Shown here one piece after another: positions 33,601 to 48,329 of a stretch of 64,000 bases of DNA (its first letter is position 1; each line of letters begins with the position of its first letter). Made by a program: the position numbers and the translations under genes. This DNA is from Cryptomeria japonica (Eukaryota; Streptophyta; Pinopsida; Cupressales; Cupressaceae): NCBI RefSeq assembly GCF_030272615.1, contig NC_081409.1, positions 915,220,840-915,284,839 on the forward strand, read 5' to 3'. A model generated the notes under the pieces. That model was not told the origin of the DNA, searched no databases, and saw nothing but the letters and a program-made list of their open reading frames with translations.

Positions 33601-35321
33601 TGTAGCATCGTAAATTGTACGCACTTGCTAGGGTGGTACAATTTCACACCTAGTTTAGCACCCGCCTTGGCGCATTTTGCATTTTGCATTGCATTTCCCC
33701 TTTAGCACTTAATTAATTAAATTAATTAGGTCTAAGGTCCTATTTTATCATCTCCCATATCATAAAGTTGGGCCCTTTCATTAAAGTGTGCCCCTTTCAT
33801 TTTATTCTTCCAATACATCATTTAATCAAAAACCCTAATTAGGTCCTATTTTGAACTTGGGGGCTTGATTTCGGGGGTCAAAACATCTCAAAATCACCTG
33901 TAACTTCGGGATTCTCTCTAAAATCATCATATCTGACGGCCCTGAAAATTTGGTGAAAAGTTGTCGGGACCATGGCGCCCGTGCAACATGGTCCCGGACA
34001 TTTTTCTCGAAATTTTGGGAGCACGATCCAATCATAAAATAAAGCTTAACCCCAAGAAATTGGTGGGATATTCAATCTCTAGGTCGGCCAAAAGTCGAAA
34101 TTAAGACCTAGGGTTTCATACATAAGAGCTCTCTTTCTTCATTTGAAAGGATCGGATTTTTGGCTTTCAAGGACCTTCTATGCAGCGAAAGAGCAGATCT
34201 TTGAAGACTTCAACAACATTCAACATTCCTCTATCAAGCACTTATCAAATTCATTCATCCACTTAGGGCTTGGAAGACATTGAAGAACAATAGGAGATTA
34301 CCGACTGAAGATTGGCTTGTACTCCTCCCTTGAGGGTTGGGTATGATTTCGTATTGTTTTCATGTCCTTGCATAAGCTTTGATACATCATTTATTCATGC
34401 TTTAGATCACTTTGTATCTTGATTTAGAGCATTTACATTATCATTTACAAGCAATTAGGGTTTACTTTCTAGGTTGCTCTAGTTTGCTTTCTTGCATTTA
34501 AGGACCTTGCACACACACTAGGTCTGCACACACAATACATTTTACAATACAACTTGGCTATTCGTGGAGGTGGAAATCACCGAAGCGGGGGTTTGACTAA
34601 GGCAAAACCCTATATAGTCGCCCAAACACCTTTTCAGATATAAGTGCAGGTTTCGGGACTCGGACGACGCCGCAGGTTGCAGATCCGGGAGAAGCAGACT
34701 GAGACCGACCTTCCCACCAAATTTCAGAGAAAAAGACCAGGACAAGGGCGTGGGGCACCCTGGTCCTGCCAGGACAGGGGCGCTGGGCGCCCTGGTCCCT
34801 TCTGGGCGCCCTGGTCCCTTCTGGGCGCCCTGGTCCCTTCTGGGCGCCCTGGTCCCTGGGACAGGGGCGCTGGGCGCCCTGGTCCGACAGCATTTTCAGC
34901 ATTTTTGACAGCTTTTTTCCAAAGTGCAAAAACAGTAGTTTCCGGAGCAATTTTAGGGGCAGAATCAGGACAGTGGCGCCCGCGCCCCTGTCCCGAACAT
35001 TTTCAGTCAGATTTTAACTCTGGGTATGCACCGGCATTCTTATTTCATCCTTGTATTTACAGTTTTCCATTGTTTAAGTTCAATACTGCAATCTTGTTAT
35101 TAGTTCATACTTGCACTTTGGGGTTAGGGATTGAACTTGCATCATTTGATCTTCCAATTTCAACAAAGGAATAGAAATCCTAATAGATATCCCATGGCTC
35201 TCTCTTTCACAAAAAGAAGTAGCCAATTGTGCGATATCTCTAGGCTCTTTCGTATTCCGTAATGTGTGTCAAAAGGTAGGATTAGGGCATGTTAACCTAG
35301 TCTCGCTTTTTCCCCTACACA
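33601..35321 (+). repeat. 5' LTR of the 7.7-kb element
   Basis: About 1.72 kb, TGTAGCATCG to CCCCTACACA. The end may be two bases earlier, since TGTAG/CTACA would give a 5-bp terminal inverted repeat. A TATATAG box lies at 34611-34617. Contains the GGGCGCCC minisatellite. Confidence 0.9.
34784..34892 (+). repeat. GGGCGCCCTGGTCCC minisatellite in the 5' LTR
   Basis: Four 19-bp units (TGGGCGCCCTGGTCCCTTC) run from 34784 to 34856, and a further unit follows at 34871. The 3' LTR has only two such units (about 40833-40870). The core GGGCGCCC is palindromic. Looser GGCGCCC copies lie at about 33971 and 34974. Confidence 0.9.
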
Positions 35322-35324
35322 TTT

Positions 35325-35343
35325 TGGTGAACCCGACGTGAAT
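35325..35343 (+). promoter_or_regulatory. Primer-binding site of the 7.7-kb element
   Basis: TGGTGAACCCGACGTGAAT, three bases after the 5' LTR. Same as the Tat site at 28664-28683 except G for A at one position. Confidence 0.85.
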
Positions 35344-35483
35344 CTATCATTGCTTCCTCTTGCATTGCATTTGTTAGATCTAGATCTAGATTTAGTGTGT
35401 TTTCATTTCATTTTCATTAAAAAGAAAAAAAAAAAGAAGTGTGTTTCTTTGCATTGTGTGTTTAAATTTTATGCAATTTCAAA

Positions 35484-38400
35484 ATGTTAGATTTATATTT
35501 GCAAGATGATCATATTTGTGATGATTATGAGTTAGATGAAGCTTTAGATGAATTTTTGAAACCTAAATATACCAAACCTTCATTTTACCAAAAACTCATA
35601 AACCTTGTTACTATGCCATTTAGATGTGATGAGAAAGATAAGTCAAATGGTTCCTCTCAAGGGTACATTCCTATCAACTCTTCCACTGAATCTAGTAACA
35701 TGGTTGTGTTCAATAATCCCCTCTATGAGGAAATATCTCCTTTTGAATCAAAAGATAAACTTTTAATAGATATGATCATGCATTATTGGATGATGACCTT
35801 GATGACTGTGTGGCTCTTAAAAAATGCTCCCTTCATGAGGATCCTTGTGTGCAAGAAGATGACATTATCCCTACATTTCCTAGTGATGGCCTTTCCTTTT
35901 CCAACAAAATTCCCACTAGAGATGATGAATTAATGATAAATGCTTACCCTTCTCCTAAAGTTGGTCTTACCCATAAGCATCCCTTAGAGAAAGAAGATGA
36001 AATAATAAGCAATTTCCTTAATTCTCTCTCCCCTAAAGATCATATTGAACATATTTTGAGGAAAGAGGATGAGTTTAACACATCTATTGATGCTTTCCCT
36101 CCTAAGGATGAGGAATTAATAAACAATGTTATCTCCTCTCCCGAAATTGACAATATTTTAAACATTCCTTTCAATGACCTCACTATTTGGGATGAACCAT
36201 TAGAAGAAGGTATAGATTATTCTCTACCCCTAGCCAAAGGGGATGAAATCAAGATTGGAAACTCCCTTGATAGTTTCTCCCCTTCCTTGAATCTCAATTA
36301 TTCTCCCTCTAAAAATAAAGCATCTCCCTCTCCTCAACTTGGTTCTACTCATAAGGAAACCCTAGTTCAAAGCAAGATGGTTAACATTTCTTTCAAAGAT
36401 CTCCCTCTCAAAAGTGAGACTTTAGAGAGTAGTGTTGATCCTTCTCCTAGAGAGTTTATTCCCCATGTAGATCCTGTGATGATAGAGGATGATCTGACCT
36501 TTCCTCTTCCTACTAGAACATCAATGCTTACCCCTTGTCTCTCTCCTAAAATTGATTTAATCCGTGATAAGATTTTAGTGCAAGAGAAGACTATCAATAA
36601 TTCTTCCAACATTGTTCATTCCTCTAAACCATCCTCAATCAATTTGATACATGTGAATGAGACACCTAACAAACCTCTCTTCACTGTCCAAGGTGCTTGT
36701 CCTTCTCAAAATTCTCAACCTTTAAATAAGCCTATCTTAGTGGTTCAAGGTGGTTATGCTAATGATTCTTTTTGCACTCCTAAGAAACCTATTATTACTG
36801 TGCAAGGAGGTTATTCTTCTAAGAGCCCTTATGAGTATGCTAAGCAACTGACTAGAGAGAGTTATCATGCGGTTGCTCATACCTATAACACAAGAAACAA
36901 TAGGCAACCTAGTCCTCCTCCAGTTATCCCCACTTCACTTCCTCCTTCCCAACCTATTCTTCCTCAAGTGCCTCGTATTTCACAAATGCTTAGTAAGGAC
37001 TATGATCTCATAGAACAACTTAAAGCTACCCCTGCTAAGATATCCCTTTGGGATTTGATCCAAACTTCTTCTGCTCATCATGGAATGTTACAAGATGCCT
37101 TGAAAGATTTGAATGTTCCTCCACCTAATATATCTAGTAATATAGTGTCTTTGGTTAACTCTGTGATGAATCCTAAAGCTCAAATTGTGTTTACCCAAGA
37201 TGAGTTGCCTACTAGTGAAATTCAACAACAATATGATCCCTTGATGATTGTGGTTATCATAAATGACACTGCTATAAGATGAACACTGGTAGATAATGGC
37301 TCTGGCCTTAATGTGTGTAGCATTAATCTATTGCATAAGATGAATGTGGATACATCCCTTATTAAGCCTGACTCTCATCCCATTCGAGGCTTTGATAATG
37401 TGGCTAAGTCTTCATTAGGTATTATCACCTTACCCGTCACAGTGGGACCTGTTACTTTGCCTACTCCTATCCATGTTATGTCGGGAAATTTAACATACAA
37501 CTTGTTATTAGGGAGACCTTGGATTCACAGTATGCAAGTTGTCCCCTCTACATTGCATAGACAAGTTAAATTCATTTATAACAATAAGACATATACCTTG
37601 ATAGGCGATACTAAACTTCAGGCTTGTTTGCAAACATCTACTTCCAAAGGGAGTTCTTCTAAGCCTTCCTCTTCTAGTGATGACTCGTTAAACAAGATAC
37701 CTATGGATAAATCATCACCCTCTAATAATCAAAATTCTTTGGATGAGCCTAAAGCTCCTGAAGAAGATCCTTCTGGACTGGAGTCTACACATGAAAAGGC
37801 TTTTGATCCTGAGAAGGTTCTCGCGGAAGACGATTGGGGATCTCTTGATTTTAATCCCACCTTTGTAGGTGAATATAGGGTTCCTCCTAGAGATCTTAAA
37901 GGTAAAAAGAAGGAAGAAACTAGAGATCAATCAGTCTTACCTGAATCTATGAGCAATAATTTTGTGGCCGCTTCTCAAACTTCTTCTCCTCACACCTCTA
38001 ATTATGAAGAGTTTGATTCTTTGTCTTATGAAAAACCACCTTCTCTTCCTGAAATGGCTGATCGTTATGGTCGTGGTTTTCGCATTTTTGCTAAGCATGG
38101 GTATCATGGAAATGGTTGTGGCGCTCATGAACAAGGGATAAAAGTTCCTCTAGAGACTAATTTTCACAATTATGCCTTTGGACTTGGCTATAATCCCTGC
38201 AAACGCACTAAAGCATCTAAAAGACCATCTCTCAATGTGAATGCTATATTTAGTAGTGATGATGATCTCACTTCAACTAAATCATCTTCTACTTCTATCA
38301 ACTCTCATTCCCCTCATAAGGAAATCTTGGCAATGAACAAATCTCTTTATGAAGCCCCTCAAATTTCTAAATCCACTTATGAATCTTTATCTCCTATTCA

Positions 38401-38575
38401 TCATAAAGTCCTTTCCTCCAAGGATAAGGCTCTAATAAATTACACTCATCCCCCTCCTAAGAGTTCTTGTGACTTTTCTTCTTCAATTTTATACATGTTT
38501 TTGATCTCACTTATAGTTGAGCATTTAGCATGTCATATTCAAATACCTCATTCAATCTATCATGTCTTTAAATAA
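35484..38575 (+). pseudogene. Protease/G-patch polyprotein with an unrecognised N-terminal half
   Basis: ATG at 35484 opens 149 codons. The matching continuation is in another frame from about 35778 (LDDDLDDCVAL), so a frameshift lies there. The second frame runs to a TGA at 37280-37282, then on in the same frame to 38575. The first 400 or so residues are acidic and serine-rich, with three KPxxxVQGGY-like repeats near 36670-36825, and match no family I know. Next come YDLIEQLKATPAKIS (as in Tat), the protease site TLVDNGSGLNV (just after the TGA), LLLGRPWIHSMQ, and a G-patch-like MADRYGRGFRIFAKHGYHG...GLGYNP. The end is hydrophobic. Capsid, RT and integrase are absent. Confidence 0.75.
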
Positions 38576-38582
38576 CATTAAT

Positions 38583-38703
38583 GGCTATTATGTTGCTCAT
38601 CATTATGTGACATTGGTAGCTCATTTACTGGGGGCTCATTGTCATTCATGATGGTACAATGTCAAGTGCAATCATATTTTTTTTTTGAAGCAACATAATA
38701 GCC
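38583..38703 (+). other. Possible stem-loop after the polyprotein
   Basis: GGCTATTATGTTGCT (38583-38597) and its exact reverse complement (38689-38703) could form a 15-bp stem with a 91-base loop in the transcript, beginning eight bases after the stop codon. Confidence 0.55.
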
Positions 38704-39635
38704 TAATTTTCTTGTTCCTATGGGGACAAGAGTGATTTCATATATCTCTTCTTTTGCTTATGTCCAAATCTCTCCCTAGAAGATTGTGTAAGTCCTTCTC
38801 ATTGAGGCAATGATCTTTCCTTATTTTTATCTAAGGATCCACTTTTTTTCCTATTTCGTGGATGGTGTGAACTTTATTACTTGATGTTATTCCTTGTAGG
38901 CATTTGTTGTTTGTTCAAGGATTCTCTCTTACAAGAGGTGTAAGTCCTTGACTACAACCTCTTTTGCACTTGGTAAAATACATCTATAATGAATTCACTC
39001 TCCTAATTGTGTTAAAAGGAGCGTCATCCTTCATTAAGAATCACTTTCACCTCGCAAAAGAAGGAAGTATTGCATTCTTATTCTCTTCTTTGTCTTATTC
39101 TAGAAGATGTTATATTTGTCTAACTCATGGATCACCAATGTGTGTATTCATGCCTTTTTTTCCTTTCTTTTTCTTCTCTTTGCATTTTGTTTCCATGTAC
39201 ATCCTTCATCTTGTGTTAGAGAACTCTCAAATCCTCACACTCTTTGTTGTGTTGAAATTGAGATTTAGTCCTCTTTCTTACCAAATGATTCTCCATTAGT
39301 TTTTGATTTCATATCAAATCTTCTTGTGAGCATTTGTCATCAATATTCTTTAACAATTCGAAGTGGTAAACATGATACCCTGTTTCAACTCACTAAAATT
39401 AGCAAGCCGAAACAGGGGGGGGCATATAGCTACCCTCGAATTTTCATCACCTTCCTTAGTAAGCATTAGGTGATTTTGTGATCTAACGTGTGTTTTGTAG
39501 GGTGTGGTTCCTAACTGTGTACTGCAGATACCGCTGGGGGCTTCGTTCGACAGACTTATGGATATATCCTTTTTCAAATAATGTTTACTTTTCTGTACTT
39601 TAGCTTGCATATGCACGTAGTGTTCATATGACCAC
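38704..39635 (+). other. 3' untranslated region of the 7.7-kb element
   Basis: No protein family on either strand. A G-run (AACAGGGGGGGGCATA) at about 39411-39425 resembles an extra polypurine tract. Confidence 0.6.
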
Positions 39636-39651
39636 TAAAGTGGGGGCTAAA
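39636..39651 (+). promoter_or_regulatory. Polypurine tract of the 7.7-kb element
   Basis: TAAAGTGGGGGCTAAA directly before the 3' LTR. Not pure, but in the right place. Confidence 0.7.
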
Positions 39652-41498
<1,847 letters not shown>

Positions 41499-41882
41499 CA
41501 TTGTCTTTCTCTGCTTCTCTATTCAAAGTTTGTTGTGGGAGATTTGATTTAAGATGTTTATGAAGTGGAATACATTGGACAGATAATCTGATAGAAATTT
41601 TGATGTTCCTTTCCCACTTAATCATCCTTGTGTAGGGTGCAAATTAATTCTCTTATCTAATCCTTAGATTGTCAAGACCCACAAGTGCATATTCAAATTC
41701 TTGATATCTTTTTCATAATAAGAAATGAAATCATTTAGCATCATATCACTAGTCTCACACTCTTTACTATACCTCATCTTTCCCAAAAATGTCACCTCCT
41801 TATCTTCTTCCTTACCCTCTTGAATTAAATTCTTTCTCATCCTCATCACAGTAAAAGACACCATTAATTTTAGCAGAGATCG

Positions 41883-42125
41883 GATGTGAAAATAGAAAAT
41901 CAAGCCATAAGAAATCTGTAGGTTGTTAAAGAATTATCTCAAAAACCAAATTTTATATGATGAGATGTGAAAATAGACAATCAAGCCATAAGAAATCTGT
42001 AGGTTGTTAAAGAATTATCTCAAAAACCAAATTTTATATGATGAGATGTGAAAATAGACAATCAAGCCATAAGAAATCTATAGATTTTTAAAGGATTATC
42101 TCAAAGACCAAATTATATATAATGT
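41883..42125. repeat. 81-bp tandem repeat, three copies
   Basis: Units start GATGTGAAAATAGA at 41883, 41964 and 42045. The first two are almost identical, and the third has drifted. Confidence 0.9.
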
Positions 42126-42179
42126 GGCACTCACTAATTACTTATAAAATCATACTGTTATGAATTCTAAATAATGAGT

Positions 42180-42600
42180 TTAAACGACAATAAGCTCCCA
42201 TTTTGGGGGAGGTAGGTGGCAAAGGTTGTCAAGTCTAACCTTATTCTTGTCAATTGTATTCGCTTGAACGTTTCTAAAAGATTTTTCAACAAATCTATTT
42301 TGTTCATATTCTACAATCATTACAGTCCATGAAAATCTAAAAATATAATATATATTAATAAAATGTCAAAGCCGATATATATGACAACTAATTCGTCTGA
42401 TTTGCTTTAGTGCCTTATCAATTGGAAAAAGAAGGGAAGTTTATAATAATAATAATAATAATAATAGTAGTGCCCTTTACTTTAGAATAAAATATATCTA
42501 CTTTTCATTGGGCATACAAAATTCTTTGTAGAATACCAATGTGCTTTTTAACAAATTGGGGGCCTAGCTTAACCCACACACACTTAGTATCAAATTTCAT
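42180..42600. repeat. Dispersed repeat, copy B
   Basis: Start (AAGCTCCCATTTTGG) resembles 48342-48430. End (ATATCTACTTTTCATTGGGCAT) resembles 32285-32350. An (AAT)n run lies at 42444-42464. Confidence 0.5.
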
Positions 42601-43645
42601 AGAGTTCAATTTTAATATCATGTGAATTGTTATCTATGATATAAAAATGTTTATAAAAGTACTTAGTATTAATTTCATAATAATAAATAAATAACATAAA
42701 ATTTTTATAAAGATAATATTATATAAAGTTGGAAAGTGCAACAATTCTAAAAATAGAGGAAATAATTTATAACTTAGAGATATTTTGTCTATTTGATCAA
42801 ATCACAAAGAAATAATCAATTCACATTATTGAAATAATCATCTCAGCATGATTGTGTATTAAATATGATTAAAACATGCAAAGTTAAAATTTATTTGATA
42901 TTTGTTGTTTGCTTTGTTATAACTTAATACTTGTCTTGTATGTAATGTTAGTGTTTATTAGGTTGATCCCTATATCATGCTATGGTATGTCTTCAAATAT
43001 AATCATATCTAAATTCTTGAACACATTGTTGGACAATGGGAAGGCAAGGAGCTTGATGAACACTTCTAGAAGAGGATATGATTTGAATAGGCGAAGTTGC
43101 TAATTGCAATTGAGGTAGTTGGGAAAGTGAAGGGAAAGCTAGTTTAAAAAGATATCTTTTTGTGCACTATATAGGACTAAACATTCATTTTTCAAACTAG
43201 TTGCACCAAATTTAATGATTATAGTCATGTTATTAGAGGATTTTGTATTTTATTTTATTTGGGAAACCAATTTTTAATTAAATTATTTGCTCTCCATTCA
43301 AGTTTAGGTATTTTTTATTGTAGCTAATTGAGTATACAAATTTAATAAGGAAACATGCTTATGCTTTTTAAGCTAGGAATCTATATATCAAATCATTTTC
43401 CTTTTTTTAAGCATTAGAAAAATGAAAAAAAATGAAGTTGATAATAGAGGGCAACTTCCAATAGAATATGGTATTGCTTATCTCTTCAATATAATATAAT
43501 ATAGTCTCTTCAATCTAATATAATATCATTTTTTTATTCATATTTTAAACCTGGGTTTGTGATTCTCTGAGTTCTGGATTACGATGGTTCATATGAGTTA
43601 TATTTGTATTGGTGACCTTTTTTAGTTTTGAAACATTAAAATGTG
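42601..43645. other. AT-rich spacer
   Basis: No gene or repeat recognised. The 64-codon frame at 42909-43103 has no motif. Confidence 0.5.
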
Positions 43646-43977
43646 TTTCATGCGTAGCATACATTTTTAGTTGTTTTGCATACATATTTTAGGATTCAAA
43701 GCTTTATAACATATTTTTCAGAAGTAGAAAATATGTTGCCTGGTTTTTCTTGGAAGATTACATCATCCTTGTGTACAAGCTATCTTAAGTTGTCTTTCAT
43801 CTAGTTAGTTTTTTCATGAGTAGCATACATTTTTAGTTGAGCTGCATACATATTTTAGGATTCAAAGCTTTATAACATATTTCTCACAAGTAGAAAACAT
43901 GTTGCTTGGTTTTTCTTGGAAGATTACATGATACAAGCTATCTTAAGTTGTCTTTCATCTAGTTGGTTTTTTTATTC
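43646..43977. repeat. 166-bp tandem duplication
   Basis: TTTCATG(C/A)GTAGCATACATTTTTAG starts at 43646 and again at 43812. The copies share AAGCTTTATAACATATTT and the end CTTTCATCTAGTT, with a 10-bp or so deletion in the second. Confidence 0.85.
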
Positions 43978-45279
43978 TTCTAAGGAGGTTCTTAAAAGCT
44001 TGTGATATATATTTGGAAGAATATTTATATGTTTTGTTTTGTTCCCTTATCTCCCTTTTTATTTCCTTTGATATTTTGGTTAGAGTTGGGTAGATGAGAT
44101 CGAGATTGTCTTTTCATATACAATTGACTTACTAATTTTAGATGATCACATCATGCACATAGTAATAGGATCCACTAAACATAAGTTTTTATAATGGACC
44201 TTGAGGTCACCTAAGCATACCAAGATCTATCGATATAAACCAATGGAAGCAATTCCCTCTCAAGAGGGAAAGATGTGTTCCAACTAAGTCAATGTGTTTG
44301 ATTCAACATGCAATCAAGATGGTTATAGGCATAAATAAGATAAATTCTTCCAAGTAAGTTGAGGGTCATAACTTAGCCTCTAGTCAGGTTTAATATATCA
44401 TGAAAGAAAAGAAGATTGAAGGAGATGAGTAAGATGCTCCATTGGAAGACTAAAAAATCATCTTTGTAAGATAAATCAATTGGCCAATGTTTTTTTGTAA
44501 TGTAAAGGCTAACAACATTTATTCAATTTAAATAATGCTAGAGTATATATACTCTACATTGGAATGATTGGTGGAAAAACTAAATGGGATTTTATTTATC
44601 ATTTTGGATTTAATTTATTACTTCAACTATTTAAAAATTTGACAACATTTTTTAGGGAATTTTGACTCACACATCTAATTTGACATCACTTACATTCATT
44701 GGTAGGATTTTACAGGACTTGTCAAACAAGGTAAAAAATAAACACATCTCATCCTAGCTCAGATGAGACCATCCAAGTGTGCATCTATTTTTCCCTATAT
44801 AAGACAGATTTGGTCACACTCTTTGTCGACAAAGAGACTTGATTGAATGCATAAATGTGAGGAGAAGGCAAAGTGTCTCCAACAAAATACCTATGTTTCC
44901 ACATATACCATGAAATATTAAGCATTAAAATTGGTTTTATGATCTTGATAGGGAAAATAAATTTGACAGGGATCACATTCAGTATAATGAACATTATTTT
45001 GATATGGTTGATAGCACAGAGTTTGGGAGCATGCAAGATACTATTGCAAGCACACAAAATTTTATTGAAAACACATAGGATAGTGACATAGCACTTGTTT
45101 AGTTGTGTACTATAAGAATTTTTAAGACATTGGAATTCTATAGTGTTATTTTAGGCATCTTATAAACATAATTCAAATGAATAGTCAATATCCAATTAGT
45201 CAAATTGGAGGATATTAAAAATTATTATAGTGAATAAGACTCTATGTATAATTTTTTATGTTTATTTTTTTTATGTATG
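43978..45279. other. Spacer with a promoter-like TATA motif
   Basis: No gene recognised. CCCTATATAAGACAG at about 44793-44807 resembles an LTR or promoter TATA box but has no confirmed partner. Confidence 0.4.
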
Positions 45280-46300
45280 AAACCATCTGGTGCAGGAGCA
45301 CTCCTGGAGACAAGGTGGACTAGGGTCACTGATAGGGCCTAATAGAGAATCAAAGGAAAATGAAGTATAAAAGGCCTTTAAGGTCTTAAAACAATGTAAT
45401 AATGGATAGTAGAGCCTAAATATGCAATGAAATGTAATGAAAAGATCGAAAAGTGTAAAATTGTCAAATGTTGGTAATTAGGCCTAAAAAAGGGCTAATT
45501 TTGGGTTTTAAGGGTAGCTTTGAGTTTTTAGTCAATAAAACATGTTATAAATGTTTATAAGGTCATTTTAAGACCATTTTGATATGTTAGGAGGGTTGGA
45601 GTTCAAGTTTGATCATATTGACAACTTCATGTGTGCAACTTTTATTGTCAAAATTGCAAAAAAATATCAAAAAGGGTAGTTATATGTGGTTATTAGTTAC
45701 ATTTCGACCTTAGAAGGATTGGAGAACTATAAAATGATGAAATTAATCCATTTTGAGAGAGATATTGGATGTGGAGGTCGAGAATTGAGAATTGGAGCAA
45801 TAAAATTATATTTTTCCTTGTATTTTCTGAGTTTTCAATGTATGACAGACTGAAATTTGTTCATTTGCAAATTGATATGCATTTTTTTGATTAATTTATC
45901 TTATTAGGATGAAAGTGAAATGAACTAAGAGTACTTTGGTTTTTATTTGGTGCAATTTCATTATCATTTGTGGAAGATATTGACATTTGTTTCAAAACTG
46001 TCAAAACCCTTACTAGGGCATCCAGTGGCCTCATAAATGTAATAAATTTTGTTTAGATGTTTTTCTAAACCCAATTTTGGGTAGGGATGAGGGTAAGGAT
46101 GTATTCTACCTGTCCATGGTGTGTGCATGGTTCCATGATGGATTTGGCACATGCTTCATGAAGGTTTCAGATTGAAAAACAATCAGATTTGGGGTGTGAC
46201 TGCAATAGTCCTGATGCGAGGGCAATATCGCATCATTGAACCGTTGAATCTTCTTAAATTTTGGATATTTTGTTGAGGGTTAAGTTTGGAAGATTCTCAC
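45280..46300 (+). repeat. LTR-like sequence, unclassified
   Basis: A TATA-like ACTATAAAATG at about 45728-45738 is followed by a GAGAGAGATATTGG transcribed-type region and later T-rich sequence. The style is that of a plant LTR, but no second copy, primer site or target duplication is seen. Low certainty. Confidence 0.3.
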
Positions 46301-48234
46301 TGAAGCGATTGAGTAAATAATGTTTTGTTCAAAAGTTATAGATCTCTGAGTATAGGTCTATCAAGAAGGACAACAAGAAGGTATATTTTGTTTATTTAGT
46401 TTCAAAGTTGTGTTTAATGGTTCAATGGAGTATGTATGGAAATGGATAGAGCCTAAGGGGATGTGTGAGTGTCTTTAGTACATTGGGAATGTGTGAAACC
46501 AAAGGGAGAGAGTTTTATGAGTTGTTTGGTCAACAAATATTGTCATTTATGCTTTTGACTATCCTAAAATAGTGAGACAGTATGTTGGGGGTGTTAATCT
46601 AGTATGTGGAGAGTAGGGGATCAGAGGTGATGTGTTTAACCAATGAGAGGTCTTGAGGAATGAGTTGTGTGGGTGTGGGTAAGATTCCTTAGGTGTTTGG
46701 GTAAGATCCTCCTACCCTCCGCATCACCATTAGTCCTCTCAAACCTACAAAAGTGATTTATGACTATATTTTATACATGACTATACTAGCATGAGATCTT
46801 ATGTAGATATGGATTCTATACTATCACTAGGTGATATACATGTATTGTATGACAAAGCTCAAGTTTAAGGTAAGGATATAAGAGGCCATGCTCATTGATG
46901 CAAAATTATATGTATTAAGATTGACCTTGGGTACTTAAACTTCTTATTGATTTTGAAATACTTTAGTTGAATGAATGTTTGATCATCTAGGAAGCCTTAG
47001 AAATGTATTTATAAAAAATCTCTTATTGATGTTGTAGAGTATTTTTACTATTGTAAAGAGTTCTCTTAGTAATGTTTTGAAGAGCATTTCCACTATTGTC
47101 AATTATATTCTTGATACAATTTGTATGTACAACATTCTTGAAGAAATAATCAATGCTTGCACATATTTTTAACAACCATAATCAAATGTTTAAAATATAA
47201 AAACTTATGGTAATATACATTTGGTTAATGTTTGGTAGCATATATGTGGTTTTTTTAAATTATGGCAACACATATCTTTTAGTATATTAAGAATGTGAAA
47301 GCTAATAACTATTTTGATGCAGATGAGTAAGATACTGCATAATGTGCATGCATGGGTATCTAGTTGGTTGTCCAATTACCACAAACATCTTCCATGGAAT
47401 GTCCTCCTTTTCTTAGATGAATTGAGCAACCCTTACTGGTTGAGAGAGAAGATAGTGAATATAAATAACAAAAATGGGTGAAGGAAAAGTCAAAAGGAAT
47501 TAGGTTCAATTACTCTATCAGCTTCAAGTTGTATCATGTAATCCCATCATTCAAGTTCTTACATGTGTGTACTACGGGATACTTAACTTGTATGCTAAGA
47601 AGTCTAATGTGACTATCAAAGTGTAGGCTATTCTTTATGATAGTGATGATGAAGAGTTGTTACCGACATCATTGTCACACAACAATGATCAAGACTATGA
47701 TGGTGTTGGAGAGGAGAATGAGTGATGATAGGAGGGGACATCTTGTATGGAAGTGTTTAAAAATTGTTACTGAAATATTTTTTTGGCAAATGTTTAGGAA
47801 TTTTTTTTTACAATGCTTACAAACTAATGATAAATTTGATTTTGAAAGGATTTACAAATTTTATTGTAATAGTATTGATGGGCATGAAAATATTTTCTAA
47901 TTTTATGTGCCAAATGTAATCTTTATACTTGTTTATCTAAATCAAATGTTTACATATCCATTAGCTGATATCTCTTTCAGGCATTATGTTAAACGTACCT
48001 TGACTATTCTTTCATACAATGTTAAGAGATTTCCACTCTCTATAATATAGAGAAAAAATAATTTCTGGATTCAATTTTGTATAAGATTTTTGCATTGACG
48101 TTTGGTATCATACTTTGTGATCCATCAACAAGATAATGAGAGTCAAAGGAATCACAGATGTGAACTGAAACGTTTATACACAATTGAATCCGAAAACTAT
48201 TTTTGCTCTATTATTCCATACTTTGGATATATGT
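46301..48234. other. Spacer without recognised genes
   Basis: Moderately AT-rich. At 47590-47730 an acidic reading (ILYDSDDEELLPTSLSHNND) with a stop before it looks coding-like but matches no family I can name. The 87-codon frame at 47637-47900 is in another frame and is probably chance. Confidence 0.4.
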
Positions 48235-48286
48235 CTACAAAACATTTCCAACTATGATATCTACAAAACATTTCCAACTATGATAT
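48235..48286. repeat. 26-bp perfect tandem duplication
   Basis: CTACAAAACATTTCCAACTATGATAT occurs at 48235-48260 and 48261-48286. Confidence 0.95.
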
Positions 48287-48329
48287 CTGACAAAAATCCT
48301 ATTTTCATTATGCTTTGATGGATTTCGAT

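Noticed and set aside
34597-35174. Open frames on both strands in the 5' LTR (117 and 176 codons), repeated in the 3' LTR
   Set aside because: They exist because the GC-rich minisatellite has few stops. They lie in the LTR and carry no known domain.
47637-47900. 87-codon plus-strand frame as a gene
   Set aside because: Biased composition and no motif. The neighbouring acidic reading is in another frame.
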